DNA from: Brucella intermedia LMG 3301
GTDB taxonomy: Bacteria > Pseudomonadota > Alphaproteobacteria > Rhizobiales > Rhizobiaceae
Direction: 5' to 3'
Assembly: GCF_000182645.1 (NCBI RefSeq)
Contig: NZ_ACQA01000001.1
Span: forward strand, 682,001-746,000
DNA: 64,000 nt
Below the pieces are notes generated by a model. That model did no database searches and was not told the origin of the DNA. It saw only the letters and a list, made by a program, of their open reading frames with translations. Shown in pieces: positions 1 to 8,892 of this stretch. Numbering within the stretch: position 1 is the first letter of the stretch; every line of letters begins with the position of its first letter. The position numbers were made by a program, and so were the translations under genes.

Positions 1-2
1 TG

Positions 3-1574
3 ATGGGCGTTGCCGCGCCCGTTCTGGCGGGCCTGAATTTCGCCGCCTATGGCGCGGGTCTCGCTGCCATTGGCGCCTTCTCGCATGGCAATGCGGTTCT
101 GTGGCTGATGGCGGCAGGCCTGCCGCTTGAAGTCTGGTTTGCGACCCGCCGACCGGGCGCTGCCGCAGCAGGCGCTGCGTTCGCCGCCATGATTCTGGCT
201 TTCCTCGCGACCGCAAGCGGCGGCGCTGTTTCCGGCGGCAGCTATGCGTCTGTCGCGGTTCTTGTCCTTTATGCCGCAAGCCTTGTGGCGCGTGGCTTTG
301 TGAACGCTGCCAAACCTGCCGAGATCAAGGTCGGCGCACCGCAGATCGCGGTTGCTGCCGGTGACGTGCAGTTCAGCCTCGACATGGAAGGCGTGGTGTC
401 TTCGGTCGATGCAAATTCTGCCAAGCTTCTGGGCGTGCAGCCGAAAATGCTGGAAGGCACGGCCCTGATCGACCGCGTGCATGTGGCCGACCGCGTGGAA
501 TATCTTTCGCTTCTGGCCGATCTACGCGCCGGTGCCACGGTACGCAAGATCGACGTGCGCCTGCGCTCCATCGAAAATGGCGAGACCATCTTCCGTACCT
601 ATCGTCTCGAAGGAGCTGCAAGCGCCCACGCTATCACGCTGATCGGCCGTTCGCTGGAAGGCGAGCAGAAGCTTCTGGAAGAGATTGCCACGCTGAAAGC
701 GGAGCTGGAATCGGAGCGCATCGGCAAGGGCCGTCTGCTTGCCGCCGTCAGCCACGAACTGCGCACGCCGCTCAATTCCATCATAGGCTTTTCCGACATG
801 CTGTCGCATGAAATGGGCGGCAAGCTCGCCAGTGAAAAGCAGCGCGAATATGCGGGCCTCATTCACCAGTCCGGCCATTATTTGCTGGAGCTTGTTAACG
901 CCGTTCTCGACAATTCGCGTCTGGAGACCGGCAATTACAGCATCGATCCGCAGACGCTCGCTTTCCGCGAAGCAGCCGAAATGTGCACCGCCGTCATGCT
1001 GCCGCTGGCTGAAAAGAAAGGCGTCGCCTTCTGCCATCGCGTCGGCAACGGTATTGGCGAACTGGTGGCCGACCGCCGCGCCGTCCAGCAGATCCTGCTC
1101 AACCTTGCCGGAAATGCGGTGAAGTTCACGCAAAGCGGCGGCTGCGTCACCATCGATGCAGCGCGCGTTATGGCCGAAGGCCGTGCTATGCTGGAATTCA
1201 GCGTGTCGGATACCGGCATCGGCATCGAGCCGGAAGACATGCAGCGCATCGGCACGCCATTCGTGCGCGCCAACAACAATTATGCGCGCGCGCAGGAAGG
1301 TAGCGGCCTCGGCCTTTCGGTGGTCAAGGGGCTGGTGGAACTGCATCAGGGAACGATGCAGCTGAAAAGCTGCCCCGGCGAAGGCACGGTCGTCACGGTC
1401 CGCCTTCCGGTGGCGGGTCCGCAATTTGTGATGGGAGAAGACGAATATCAGGAGCTTGGCCCAGAGCTTGGCATGGTGATCGACATGCACCGTCACCACG
1501 GAGAAAGGCGTCATGACTGGCAGAACGACGAAATCCGGGAGCAGAAAAATGCGCAAACCCGCAAAACGGCGTAG
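3..1574 (+). CDS. Sensor histidine kinase, PleC/DivJ/PdhS-like (5' truncated)
   Basis: Membrane-bound histidine kinase cut by the window edge. The first 100 residues are hydrophobic helices without a clear start, so the true N-terminus probably lies upstream. A PAS-like segment follows (about residues 125-220), then a HisKA H-box [17 protein letters not shown] with the histidine near residue 250. N, G1 (DTGIGI) and G2 (GSGLGLS) ATPase boxes come after it. The H-box is of the type seen in the PleC/DivJ/PdhS cell-cycle kinases, but I cannot assign a specific member. The 3' end overlaps the next gene by about 60 bases, so the last 20 residues may be poorly constrained. Confidence 0.85.
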   Translation: MGVAAPVLAGLNFAAYGAGLAAIGAFSHGNAVLWLMAAGLPLEVWFATRRPGAAAAGAAFAAMILAFLATASGGAVSGGSYASVAVLVLYAASLVARGFVNAAKPAEIKVGAPQIAVAAGDVQFSLDMEGVVSSVDANSAKLLGVQPKMLEGTALIDRVHVADRVEYLSLLADLRAGATVRKIDVRLRSIENGETIFRTYRLEGAASAHAITLIGRSLEGEQKLLEEIATLKAELESERIGKGRLLAAVSHELRTPLNSIIGFSDMLSHEMGGKLASEKQREYAGLIHQSGHYLLELVNAVLDNSRLETGNYSIDPQTLAFREAAEMCTAVMLPLAEKKGVAFCHRVGNGIGELVADRRAVQQILLNLAGNAVKFTQSGGCVTIDAARVMAEGRAMLEFSVSDTGIGIEPEDMQRIGTPFVRANNNYARAQEGSGLGLSVVKGLVELHQGTMQLKSCPGEGTVVTVRLPVAGPQFVMGEDEYQELGPELGMVIDMHRHHGERRHDWQNDEIREQKNAQTRKTA

Positions 1575-2548
1575 TCTCGGATCGCGGCTCCTCCATTTCT
1601 TCTTCACCTCGGCCTCCGCGCTGGCAATTGCCGCCGGAGAGTTCATCGCGCGCAACCCCGTCCTCACCGGCGGGGCAACCGCGTTTCTGGTGGTCATGAG
1701 TTTCGTTTCGGCCAATGCGCTCTGGTATCAGCCGGAGGCGCATAATGCCGTGTTCTTCCGCACAAGGCCGGATTTCGTGTTCAACCCAACGCCGCGCGCG
1801 GTCCTGCCGGGAACGGCGGCGGCGAGCGACAACGCTCCGAAACCGACCGAAAGCGCTTCCGCAGCGGAGGTGAACAACGAGCCAGCCCAACCGCTGGGAA
1901 CCCGCCAACCTGTCGGCTGACCGGCTGAATATGAACGCCTCGGTGGACGATATGCTGCCGGCGCTTGCGCCCAATGCCGATCTGGAAATCGCGCGGCTGC
2001 AGTATCGGCTTTCGACGCTTGGAATCTACAAGGGGCCGGTGGACGGTTTCACCGGGCCGCAGACCCGCGAAGCGGTGGAACGCTGGCGCGCCTTGCAGCA
2101 GAAGCTCGGCGTGCAGGAGGCCAACATCCCGCCGCAATTGCTGGCCGACACCCAAAACGGTAACCCGAACCGCACTCCGGCTCGGGACGATGTGGCAAAA
2201 GCCATCGAGGTCGCGGTTCCATCGCCGCGTCCGCAGCCCGCTGTCCTGAAATCGGAAACAGTTTCCAAACCGAAGCCGGATCTTGCTTCCTATGAAAAAC
2301 CGGCGCCGAAAAAACAGGTCGCGGCAGCACCCGCCGGTCAGTCGGCGAAGGTGAGTTCGCAGGATATCATCCGCGTGCAGGCCGGGCTGAAGGCATTCGG
2401 CAACGACACGGTGCCGGTGAACGGACAGCCGGGCAAGTCGACACAGGAAGCGGTGCGCGAATTCCAGAAACTGTTCAGCCTGCCGGTGACGGGCGAAATC
2501 GATGGAACGCTCATCGCCAAGATGCGCGAGATCGGCCTGATCAGTTGA
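1513..2548 (+). pseudogene. Peptidoglycan-binding-domain membrane protein, one-base frameshift
   Basis: Two ORFs in different frames (1513-1920 and an open frame from 1874 to 2548) read as one protein. The N-terminal part has a basic start and a membrane segment (RNPVLTGGATAFLVVMSF). The C-terminal part has two PG_binding_1 repeats (RLQYRLSTLGIYKGPVDG and a second one ending LPVTGEIDGTLIAKM). Dropping one G from the GGG at 1896-1898 joins the frames as QPLEPANLSADRLN. The start at 1513 follows a good GGAGAAAGG ribosome site inside the kinase gene. Either a real pseudogene or a base-calling error. It probably anchors to the cell wall. Confidence 0.75.
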
Positions 2549-2558
2549 TGGATTTGCG

Positions 2559-2915
2559 ATGCGCCTGACATCCGATTTCTGGGTTTCAGCCTTGATCCGC
2601 AAGGTGCAGGGCGAGGGCGGCTTTGCCTATCTCGCCCGTCGCGGCTCGCCGGAAGCCGGCGCGATCTTCATCAAGGTAAGCTCGCGCTTCGGCACCTGCG
2701 ATCTCTATTCGCCAGCGCCGCAAACCTCCTATGAAGAAGATCATGACGGGGAGCGCATGTTCCTGCGCATTCTTCATGACGCCGATGACATGGCGGCAAG
2801 TGACCGCATGGCGCGGGAAACCCGCTTCGACCCCGACCTGTGGCTGGTCGAACTGGAAGATATTGCCGATGCTTCGGCGCTGTTCTCGATTTCGCAGGAC
2901 GGAGAGGCGTTCTGA
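2559..2915 (+). CDS. DUF1491 family protein
   Basis: A 118-residue cytoplasmic protein with the usual length and start (MRLTSDFWVSALIRK) of the DUF1491 family of Alphaproteobacteria. No signal peptide or membrane segment is visible, and there is no characterised function. It starts 10 bases after the peptidoglycan-binding gene and is probably cotranscribed with it and the upstream kinase. Convergent with the DUF2336 gene, only 14 bases away. Confidence 0.85.
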   Translation: MRLTSDFWVSALIRKVQGEGGFAYLARRGSPEAGAIFIKVSSRFGTCDLYSPAPQTSYEEDHDGERMFLRILHDADDMAASDRMARETRFDPDLWLVELEDIADASALFSISQDGEAF

Positions 2916-2929
2916 ATTTTTTGATGCGC

Positions 2930-3970
2930 TTATTTCGCCAGCCGCTGGCGGGAGGGATGATCGGAATTGGCCGCATCCACGAGCGGGGTATCGTCTTCGG
3001 CTTCCGCCATTTCGCGCAGTTTGCCGCGCAGCATGGCCGACATGTCTTCAGCCTTCCAGCGCCGCACGAGCGCCATCGCCTTTTCGCGGTCGATGGATCG
3101 GTAGATGTGGACGAACTCCCGCAGGCTGTCGCGATTGGTGTCGATCGGTCCCAGAATGGCTGTCATGGTGAGATAGCATTCCGCAGGCGACAATCCCAGC
3201 GCCTTGAGCGCAATCGGCAGATGTGAATCCGGCCACTGGCCGATGATCGCATCGGCCCGCTCGAACGAAATGTCGAGCGCATCGGCCAGCGCATTGCGAA
3301 AGAACTGGCTGTCGATCAGAAGCGCGGTATCGATGAGATGCTGCGCGCCGGTGGCCGCACCTGTCTCGTAGAAAGGCTGTTGCAGCGCGCGCGCCAGCCG
3401 CTCGGAACTGCCTTCCTTCATCAGCGGCGTTCTGGCGGCCGAAAGGTCGGGTACATCCGGCTTTTCCAGCGGTTCGGCTTCCATATTGGCGAGATTTTCC
3501 TGAAGCGCCAGCGTGCGGTCGATCACCGGATCGGCAAAACTGCGCAGCACGCCTTGCAGAAGCACATCGCCGGACTGACGCCGTGCAACAGCGCGCGCAT
3601 GGGCAAGTCCGTTCCTGCCGATGATCTCGATCAGGTCGGACGGGCGCAGAAGGGGAGAGCGCAGGAGAATAGGCGCGGAGATTTCCACGGGCTGGTCGGC
3701 CAGCGCCAGAATGAGGCGGCGTGGCGCGTCTTCCAATTGCGCCAGTGCATTGGCTGCGTGGCGCTTGCCGCGGGTGGAAGCGCATTGCAGAAGGGGCATG
3801 GCAAGATCTTCGAGCTGCTGCATATCCTGCCGTCCGGGGCGCGTGATACCCGCGAATGCCGAAATGGCGGCCGCCAGAAGGTCGTCCGCCTTGCTGCTCC
3901 CCGCTTTTGAATTCGACGGGCTCCGGTGGCCTGAAATATCCTCCAGGGCGCGGAACTGATCATTTGTCAC
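2930..3970 (-). CDS. DUF2336 domain-containing protein
   Basis: A helical-repeat protein of 346 residues resembling the alphaproteobacterial DUF2336 family (helix pairs with DLIEIIGRNG and PLLRPSDL-type motifs). Its role is unknown; some family members are linked to cell-cycle or motility signalling. The longer open frame begins at 4207, but I prefer the GTG at 3970. An ACCGGAG ribosome site precedes it at good spacing, and the region upstream of it looks non-coding. No transmembrane segment is visible. Confidence 0.7.
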   Translation of the reverse strand: MTNDQFRALEDISGHRSPSNSKAGSSKADDLLAAAISAFAGITRPGRQDMQQLEDLAMPLLQCASTRGKRHAANALAQLEDAPRRLILALADQPVEISAPILLRSPLLRPSDLIEIIGRNGLAHARAVARRQSGDVLLQGVLRSFADPVIDRTLALQENLANMEAEPLEKPDVPDLSAARTPLMKEGSSERLARALQQPFYETGAATGAQHLIDTALLIDSQFFRNALADALDISFERADAIIGQWPDSHLPIALKALGLSPAECYLTMTAILGPIDTNRDSLREFVHIYRSIDREKAMALVRRWKAEDMSAMLRGKLREMAEAEDDTPLVDAANSDHPSRQRLAK

Positions 3971-4240
3971 GCAGAATACTCCGGTAGGCACACAACTCAC
4001 CCGCCCCAAATCGCAGATCACGCCTCCGGCAGCGGCCGGCTTGCGCGCAAATGCACCCCGCATGGGTCGGTGTTCCGGATAGTAGCGTTGAAGCGTTAGC
4101 AACTCATTAACCGTGCCAAAAAGAAACAGCATCGCTTCAGGCTTGGAGAGGTTCCAGTCGAACCGGGGTCGTCGGAAACGCATTAAGGCGGGACGCCGGG
4201 ATGCCAACGCATCACGCGCTGAAAATGCCGGGCACGGGTA

Positions 4241-4810
4241 TTAGAGACCCTCAAACGGCGCACAGCGCGCTTCGGTGAAGAAGCGCTGCACTTGCCTGTT
4301 CCACGTTCCATCGGGCACGAAAGCGCGCAGCACGGCGACGCCTTCGCCGATATTCTGCTCGATCAGGATCGAACGCGCATCAGCCTGCGAACCATCCGAG
4401 CGCAGACTTGCCATGCCGATGGGATCGGCAAGGATCAGGTCGAGCTTGCGTTCGTTGGAAACGCTGTCGTTGAGGCTGTAGAGATTGTCCCCGTTGGGCG
4501 CGTAGATCGAGAGCGACCAGTAAGGCACGTTTGCGCCTGTCGTGATGTGCACGGGGCCGTCGGCAAGATCAAAGCGGCAGGTGGCTTCCTGTATCAGCGG
4601 GTCGCTGTCGCTGACCGGACCGGTCTTTTGATCCAACCGCTGGAAGCGGTATGGCTCGCTTCCGGTTTCGATCCGCGACCAGGCATTCTTGTCGGAATAG
4701 AAGGGAACGAGGAAGAGAACCGCGATATGGACGATCGCCGCGCCGATGATGCCGAGAAGGACGAGGCGGAAAATTCTAGCCACGGCACGCTCCCGGATTT
4801 GCTCCCGCAA
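4241..4810 (-). CDS. DUF1254 family membrane-anchored protein
   Basis: A 189-residue protein with one N-terminal membrane helix (VLLGIIGAAIVHIAVLFLV) followed by a DUF1254-type extracytoplasmic domain (ATCRFDLADGPVHITTG, YWSLSIYAPNGDNLYSLND). Its start overlaps the end of the DUF1214 gene by 35 bases, so the two are translationally coupled. The DUF1214-DUF1254 pair is common in Rhizobiales, but its function is not established. Last gene of the PBP1A-DUF1214-DUF1254 minus-strand cluster, which suggests an envelope role by context only. Confidence 0.8.
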   Translation of the reverse strand: MREQIRERAVARIFRLVLLGIIGAAIVHIAVLFLVPFYSDKNAWSRIETGSEPYRFQRLDQKTGPVSDSDPLIQEATCRFDLADGPVHITTGANVPYWSLSIYAPNGDNLYSLNDSVSNERKLDLILADPIGMASLRSDGSQADARSILIEQNIGEGVAVLRAFVPDGTWNRQVQRFFTEARCAPFEGL

Positions 4811-5378
4811 TACGCACCAGCCCCGGCATGACCAGATCGGAAAGACCCGAGGATGATGCCGCAGGCGTGTCGTAGAGCGTCATGACGAGAACGAAATCGC
4901 CGCCGCCTTCGACGGGAAGCCAGTTGCCGGGCGCGGCATCCGGGCCGATGGTGATCGTGACGCTGCCGTCATCGCCATAAAGCACCTCGCGGGAATGCAG
5001 CGCTTCCAGCAATCCGTCGCGCGGCGTGATCGGCTCGAGATCGGGCGTGGCCGGATAGACCGTCCAGAAACGGGCGGGCGGGGTTAGGCCGCTGAGGCGA
5101 TAAGTGCAGCCGCGCTGCAATGTGCGCCCGCCATTGTCGGTACGCGCATAGAAAGGCAGCCCTTCCGCCGTTCCAAGCGCGAGATAGGCTTTGCGGGCCG
5201 CACGGGCCTTGGAATAGGGATCGGCATCCGGCGTGCCAGCCGCCGGATAGGCGCTCCAGGCCCCGACGCGGAGTTCACCGAAACCCTCGAACCGGTCGAG
5301 CACCTTGTCGACGCTCCAGATGCCGCCGCCGAGCGCCAGCACAAGCACAATCGCCGTGTTGAATATCGTCTTGAACAT
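4776..5378 (-). CDS. DUF1214 domain-containing membrane-anchored protein
   Basis: A 200-residue protein with an N-terminal membrane helix or uncleaved signal (IFNTAIVLVLALGGGIWSV) and a DUF1214 domain (ARFWTVYPATPD, DGSVTITIGPDAAPGNWLPV, FVLVMTLYDTP). It ends within the following DUF1254 gene and starts 6 bases downstream of the PBP1A stop, so all three are likely one operon. No catalytic function is known for the family. Confidence 0.85.
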   Translation of the reverse strand: MFKTIFNTAIVLVLALGGGIWSVDKVLDRFEGFGELRVGAWSAYPAAGTPDADPYSKARAARKAYLALGTAEGLPFYARTDNGGRTLQRGCTYRLSGLTPPARFWTVYPATPDLEPITPRDGLLEALHSREVLYGDDGSVTITIGPDAAPGNWLPVEGGGDFVLVMTLYDTPAASSSGLSDLVMPGLVRIAGANPGACRG

Positions 5379-5384
5379 CGCCCC

Positions 5385-7541
5385 TCAGAGTACCGATACT
5401 TTTGTGCGCCCGGCGATCTTAGGCAGAGGCGGTGCCGCAAGGAAGCGGTCATGCAGTTCCTTGATGACTTTTGTCGACATGGGCGAGAGCACGCGCGGCG
5501 GCGCGGCCATGACTTCTTCCGGCTTGGCGTTGGCCACTTGCGGCTCGCTCTTCTTGGGCGGCGCGGGGAAGGGCGGCGTCACGCCCGGTATGGGCTTCAG
5601 TTCGATGTTCTGATGCGCATAAGCCATCATCCGCTGCCAAGCCATGGCAGGCAGGACACCGCCGGTCATTTCCTTCATCGGGGTGAAATTGTCGTTGCCG
5701 AACCACACCGCCGCCGTGAAATTGCCGGTGAAACCGACAAACCATGCGTCGCGATAATTCTGCGTCGTGCCGGTCTTGCCGCCAACGCGCGTCGTCGGCA
5801 GTGCGGCGCGGCGTCCGGTGCCGCGTTCCGGCACCTGTACCAGCATGGAGTTCATCTCGAGCGCCGCTTTCTCCGACAACGCCCTGTGCGGCTTCGGTGC
5901 ATCGCGACCGAAATCCCACAACACCTTGCCATCCGATGAAACGATCTGCGTGAAGGCGTGGCGGTTACCGGCCATGCCCGTATTTGGAAACACGTTGAAG
6001 CCGGTAGCCTGATCCATCACCGTCATTTCCGATGTGCCGAGCACCATGGTCTTGTGCGACGAGATCGGCGATTCCACGCCCATCGCCTTGGTCAGCGCAA
6101 CGATGGGGGCCGTGGTCAGATAATCGCGCGCCAGCCGCACCGGCACGCTGTTCAGCGAACGGACAAGCGCGGTGGTCAGGTCGACGCGGCCCGCAAAGCT
6201 GCGGCCATAATTGCGGGGCGACCAGTTGCCCCAGCTGATTGGCGCGTCCGAGACTATGGTGCTGGGCGTCAGCCCCTTTTCCATCGCCGCCGCATAGACA
6301 TAAGGTTTGAAGGACGAACCGGCCTGCCGCAATGCCTTGGTGGCGCGGTTGAACTGGCTTTCGCCATAGTCCCGCCCGCCGACCAGTGCGCGCACGGAGC
6401 CGTCATTGGCGATCACAACGGTCGCCGCTTCCGAGACATTATAATCCTTGCCGAACTGGCGCAGGTGATATTCCAGCGATTCCTCCGCCGCCTTTTGGAT
6501 GTTGCGGTCCAGCGTCGTGCGCACGATCAGCGTGTGCTGAGGAATATTGGCGGCGACCTTCTTCACCTCCTCGAAAGCCCAGTCGAGAAAATAGTCGGGG
6601 CTCTCGTTCTTGGCGCGGTCGATGACGCTTGCCGGATGGCGGCGCGCAACGGCGACTTGCCCTTCGCTCAGGAAACCGCTTTCAACCATATTGGACAGCA
6701 CGACATTGGCGCGTGCACGCGCCGCCGGCAGGTTGACATGCGGGGCGAATTTGGCAGGCGCCTTGAAAAGACCGGCCAGCATCGCGGCTTCCGCAAGCGA
6801 AATATCCTTCACGTTCTTGCCGAAATAGAATTCCGATGCGGCGGCAATACCGAAGGTTCCGCCACCCATATAGGCGCGGTCGAGATAAAGCTGCAGGATT
6901 TCCTTCTTGCTGAGATTGCTTTCCAGCCAGAGCGCGAGAAAGGCTTCCTTGATCTTGCGCTCGATGGTGCGCTCGTTGGAGAGAAACAGGTTCTTGGCAA
7001 GCTGCTGGGTGATGGTCGAGCCGCCCTGGACAACGCCATTGGCGCGCATGTTCTGGCTGAAAGCGCGGGTCAGGCCCCAGAAGTCGATGCCGTAATGATC
7101 GAAAAAGCGCCTGTCCTCGGTGCCGAGCACGGCCTTGATGACATGGTCCGGCAATTCATCGATGGGCACGGCCTGACGATGCAGGATGCCGCGCTGGCCG
7201 ATCTCATTGCCGTAGCGATCAAGGAAGGTGACGGCATAATCGTCCTGCGCGCGCCAGTCCTTCTTGGTCTCCTCGAAGGCGGGCAAGGCCAGCACCAGCA
7301 TCAGCACCGCTCCGGTAACCCCGAGCGTAAATCCCTCGTCGAGAACCTCGACGACGAAACGCCGGAACCCGCGCACGCGAAAACGCCGGGAGAAGATGGT
7401 GATGTTTTCCCACCACTCGCCGAGACTGTAGCGCAGGCTGTAGAGGGTGGAATCGATCCACGCGTCGAGCCCGATCAGGCGCGAAACCCTGAACGGTTTA
7501 CGCTTCTCGCTTCCCGGTTCTTTTTCTGCCGTCTTACGCAT
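5385..7541 (-). CDS. Penicillin-binding protein 1A-type bifunctional peptidoglycan synthase
   Basis: Class A PBP of 718 residues that polymerises and crosslinks peptidoglycan in the periplasm. Order: basic cytoplasmic tail, membrane helix at about 71-88, GT51 glycosyltransferase domain with EDRRFFDHYG (Glu near 142) and GGSTITQQLAKN, then a transpeptidase domain. The transpeptidase has SSFK (Ser409, Lys412), SLN (462-464) and KTG (589-591), all intact. The long tail is Pro/Lys rich. First gene of an operon with the DUF1214/DUF1254 genes. A several-hundred-residue open frame on the opposite strand is a shadow of this gene. Confidence 0.95.
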   Translation of the reverse strand: MRKTAEKEPGSEKRKPFRVSRLIGLDAWIDSTLYSLRYSLGEWWENITIFSRRFRVRGFRRFVVEVLDEGFTLGVTGAVLMLVLALPAFEETKKDWRAQDDYAVTFLDRYGNEIGQRGILHRQAVPIDELPDHVIKAVLGTEDRRFFDHYGIDFWGLTRAFSQNMRANGVVQGGSTITQQLAKNLFLSNERTIERKIKEAFLALWLESNLSKKEILQLYLDRAYMGGGTFGIAAASEFYFGKNVKDISLAEAAMLAGLFKAPAKFAPHVNLPAARARANVVLSNMVESGFLSEGQVAVARRHPASVIDRAKNESPDYFLDWAFEEVKKVAANIPQHTLIVRTTLDRNIQKAAEESLEYHLRQFGKDYNVSEAATVVIANDGSVRALVGGRDYGESQFNRATKALRQAGSSFKPYVYAAAMEKGLTPSTIVSDAPISWGNWSPRNYGRSFAGRVDLTTALVRSLNSVPVRLARDYLTTAPIVALTKAMGVESPISSHKTMVLGTSEMTVMDQATGFNVFPNTGMAGNRHAFTQIVSSDGKVLWDFGRDAPKPHRALSEKAALEMNSMLVQVPERGTGRRAALPTTRVGGKTGTTQNYRDAWFVGFTGNFTAAVWFGNDNFTPMKEMTGGVLPAMAWQRMMAYAHQNIELKPIPGVTPPFPAPPKKSEPQVANAKPEEVMAAPPRVLSPMSTKVIKELHDRFLAAPPLPKIAGRTKVSVL

Positions 7542-7683
7542 TCACTAACTTCGGCACGGTTGGTTGTCGCAGACAGATGGAGTGTCTATCATAGCAGATA
7601 AATAAGCCACAGCTCATGTGAAATGGTTAAGGCCCTGGCAGCTTTATATGGATAGGAACAAAATCAAATTATAGGAAAATAGT

Positions 7684-7712
7684 CCTTGACGGCGTAACGG
7701 TGCTTTGCTAGG
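7684..7712 (+). promoter_or_regulatory. Possible sigma-70 promoter
   Basis: TTGACG, a 17-base spacer and TAGGTT point toward the GTA remnant. Visual match only. Confidence 0.35.
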
Positions 7713-7780
7713 TTTTATCTACGGTCGACAAAGTGTGACTGTCGCCGGTCCCTGCTATATACCCGGCAGATACCGGTGTG

Positions 7781-7825
7781 CATAACCCTGAGAGGCTATA
7801 GCGGCTTTTCAGGGTTATGTCTTTT
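7781..7825 (+). terminator. Hairpin with T-rich tail upstream of the GTA remnant
   Basis: A perfect 10-bp stem (CATAACCCTG / CAGGGTTATG) is followed by TCTTTT. It lies between the possible promoter and the first remnant ORF, so it could act as an attenuator or terminator. Confidence 0.5.
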
Positions 7826-7845
7826 AGACAATTGTAAAAATTGTG

Positions 7846-8160
7846 ATGGTACACCCTAAAATTGTGGATAAGTTAGCACGTGGCGAAGCACGCCTTCGTC
7901 TGACGCACCAATTGCAGGTTGCACACGGCATCGACCCCGCGGATATCGCGCTATTGCTGTCTGTTCCGGTAAGCCAGTATCTCAACCGTCTCAATCGCCT
8001 CAATCTGGACTGTTCATCCGCTGCGGCTGATTCGCAGGTGAAGACGCGCGATGCAATCCTGGCGCGTGCAAAAATTCGGGCGTGGGGGATCCTGGACGGC
8101 AGGCCTGACGCCGCAGCAAGTGGAAGCAGCGGAGGAGGAATGGCTGTTTCAGGCGCGTGA
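7846..8160 (+). CDS. Small protein at the head of the GTA remnant, unrecognised
   Basis: A 104-residue ORF beginning MVHPKIVDKLARGEARLR. The first 75 residues look protein-like, including a helix-turn-helix-like stretch (DPADIALLLSVPVSQYLNRL). The tail from about base 8075 is low-complexity Gly/Ala/Ser and reads out of frame over the terminase start, so the C-terminus may result from a frameshift. The position just before the terminase large subunit fits a GTA gene-1 (small terminase) homologue, but that is inference from gene order only. Confidence 0.4.
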   Translation: MVHPKIVDKLARGEARLRLTHQLQVAHGIDPADIALLLSVPVSQYLNRLNRLNLDCSSAAADSQVKTRDAILARAKIRAWGILDGRPDAAASGSSGGGMAVSGA

Positions 8161-8432
8161 TGCGCAATTGTCCCCTATGGTTACCTGGCGCACCTGAAGG
8201 AAACCTGGGGCATGCTGCAATTCGACTTGCGTCTGCGCGCTTCTCCAAGACAGGTCGTGACAATGACACCGCGAGCGGTTCCGCTGCTGAAAGCGTTGGT
8301 CCGCGACGCCTCGGTTTCGATGACGCCCATGCGCACGGACGAAAACTCCGCGAATCTGGCGCAAGGCTCATGCAGACGATCAGCGACCGCTATGGCGAGA
8401 TGCCTCTGGGACGGCGGGAACTCGACGGCGCG
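8051..8432 (+). pseudogene. GTA terminase large subunit, internally deleted remnant
   Basis: Three fragments in different frames match the order of a phage/GTA terminase large subunit. The first is EEEWLFQARDAQLSP-VTWRT, ending at a TGA at 8195 just where the Walker A segment should follow. The second, from about 8191, is KETWGMLQFDLRL and PRQVVTMTPRAVPLLKALV. The third is ISDRYGEMPLGRRELDG. The Walker A and B region and the whole nuclease domain are gone, so this cannot encode a packaging motor. Family recognition is from memory of GTA terminases. Confidence 0.75.
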
Positions 8433-8514
8433 CATTTTCGATGCCTCATTTCTCAGCGACGAAGAAGAAACGCGATGCGGTGGGCTACCAACCGCATTCA
8501 GCCAGGAGGTCATC

Positions 8515-8892
8515 ATGACGAACTTCACCGATGCAGTATTTACCTCGGAGACGACGTGGATATGGTTCGCCAAGATGGTGGGCGCGATGGCAGGTTCTGC
8601 CGTATCGCTCGCCTATATGCTGCCGCATGGAAAGCGTGAAGCGGCCATTCGTTTCGCCGTCGGCATCATTTGCGGCATGGTTTTCGGAGGAGCGGCTGGC
8701 GTCAAGATTACCGATACCCTTGCTCTCAGCGGATTGCTTGGCCGGGCCGAGCTGATGCTGATGGGATCGGCTGCAGTAAGCATTACCGCCTGGTCGGCGC
8801 TTGGCATCTTCAAGCGCTTTTCTGAACGGCTGAAAAAGGCGCCGATCCCTGGAATCCTGACTGAGGAAAGGGAAAGCAATGGCGATGCTTGA
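8515..8892 (+). CDS. DUF6107 family membrane protein, GTA-associated, apparently intact
   Basis: A 125-residue protein starting MTNFTDAVFTSETTW after a good AGGAGG ribosome site. It has three hydrophobic segments (MVGAMAGSAVSLAYML, FAVGIICGMVFGGAAGV, AELMLMGSAAVSITAW). In rhizobial GTA clusters a DUF6107 gene sits between portal and prohead protease genes; here the portal gene is missing. An in-frame open stretch upstream (from 8212) is terminase debris read in frame by chance. The frame is undamaged, unlike every structural gene around it. Confidence 0.65.
   Translation: MTNFTDAVFTSETTWIWFAKMVGAMAGSAVSLAYMLPHGKREAAIRFAVGIICGMVFGGAAGVKITDTLALSGLLGRAELMLMGSAAVSITAWSALGIFKRFSERLKKAPIPGILTEERESNGDA

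Larger units (their letters stand above)
7542..7845. other. Intergenic region between PBP1A and the GTA remnant
   Basis: About 300 AT-richer bases with no convincing gene. It separates the PBP1A gene (minus strand) from the GTA remnant (plus strand) and holds a plausible promoter and a hairpin, listed separately. Confidence 0.6.

Noticed and set aside
5958..7601. 547-codon plus-strand open frame opposite PBP1A.
   Set aside because: Antisense shadow of a gene with all class A PBP motifs.
8212..8892. 226-codon ORF read as one protein.
   Set aside because: The N-terminal half is terminase debris joined by chance in frame to the DUF6107 gene, whose own start at 8515 has a good ribosome site.
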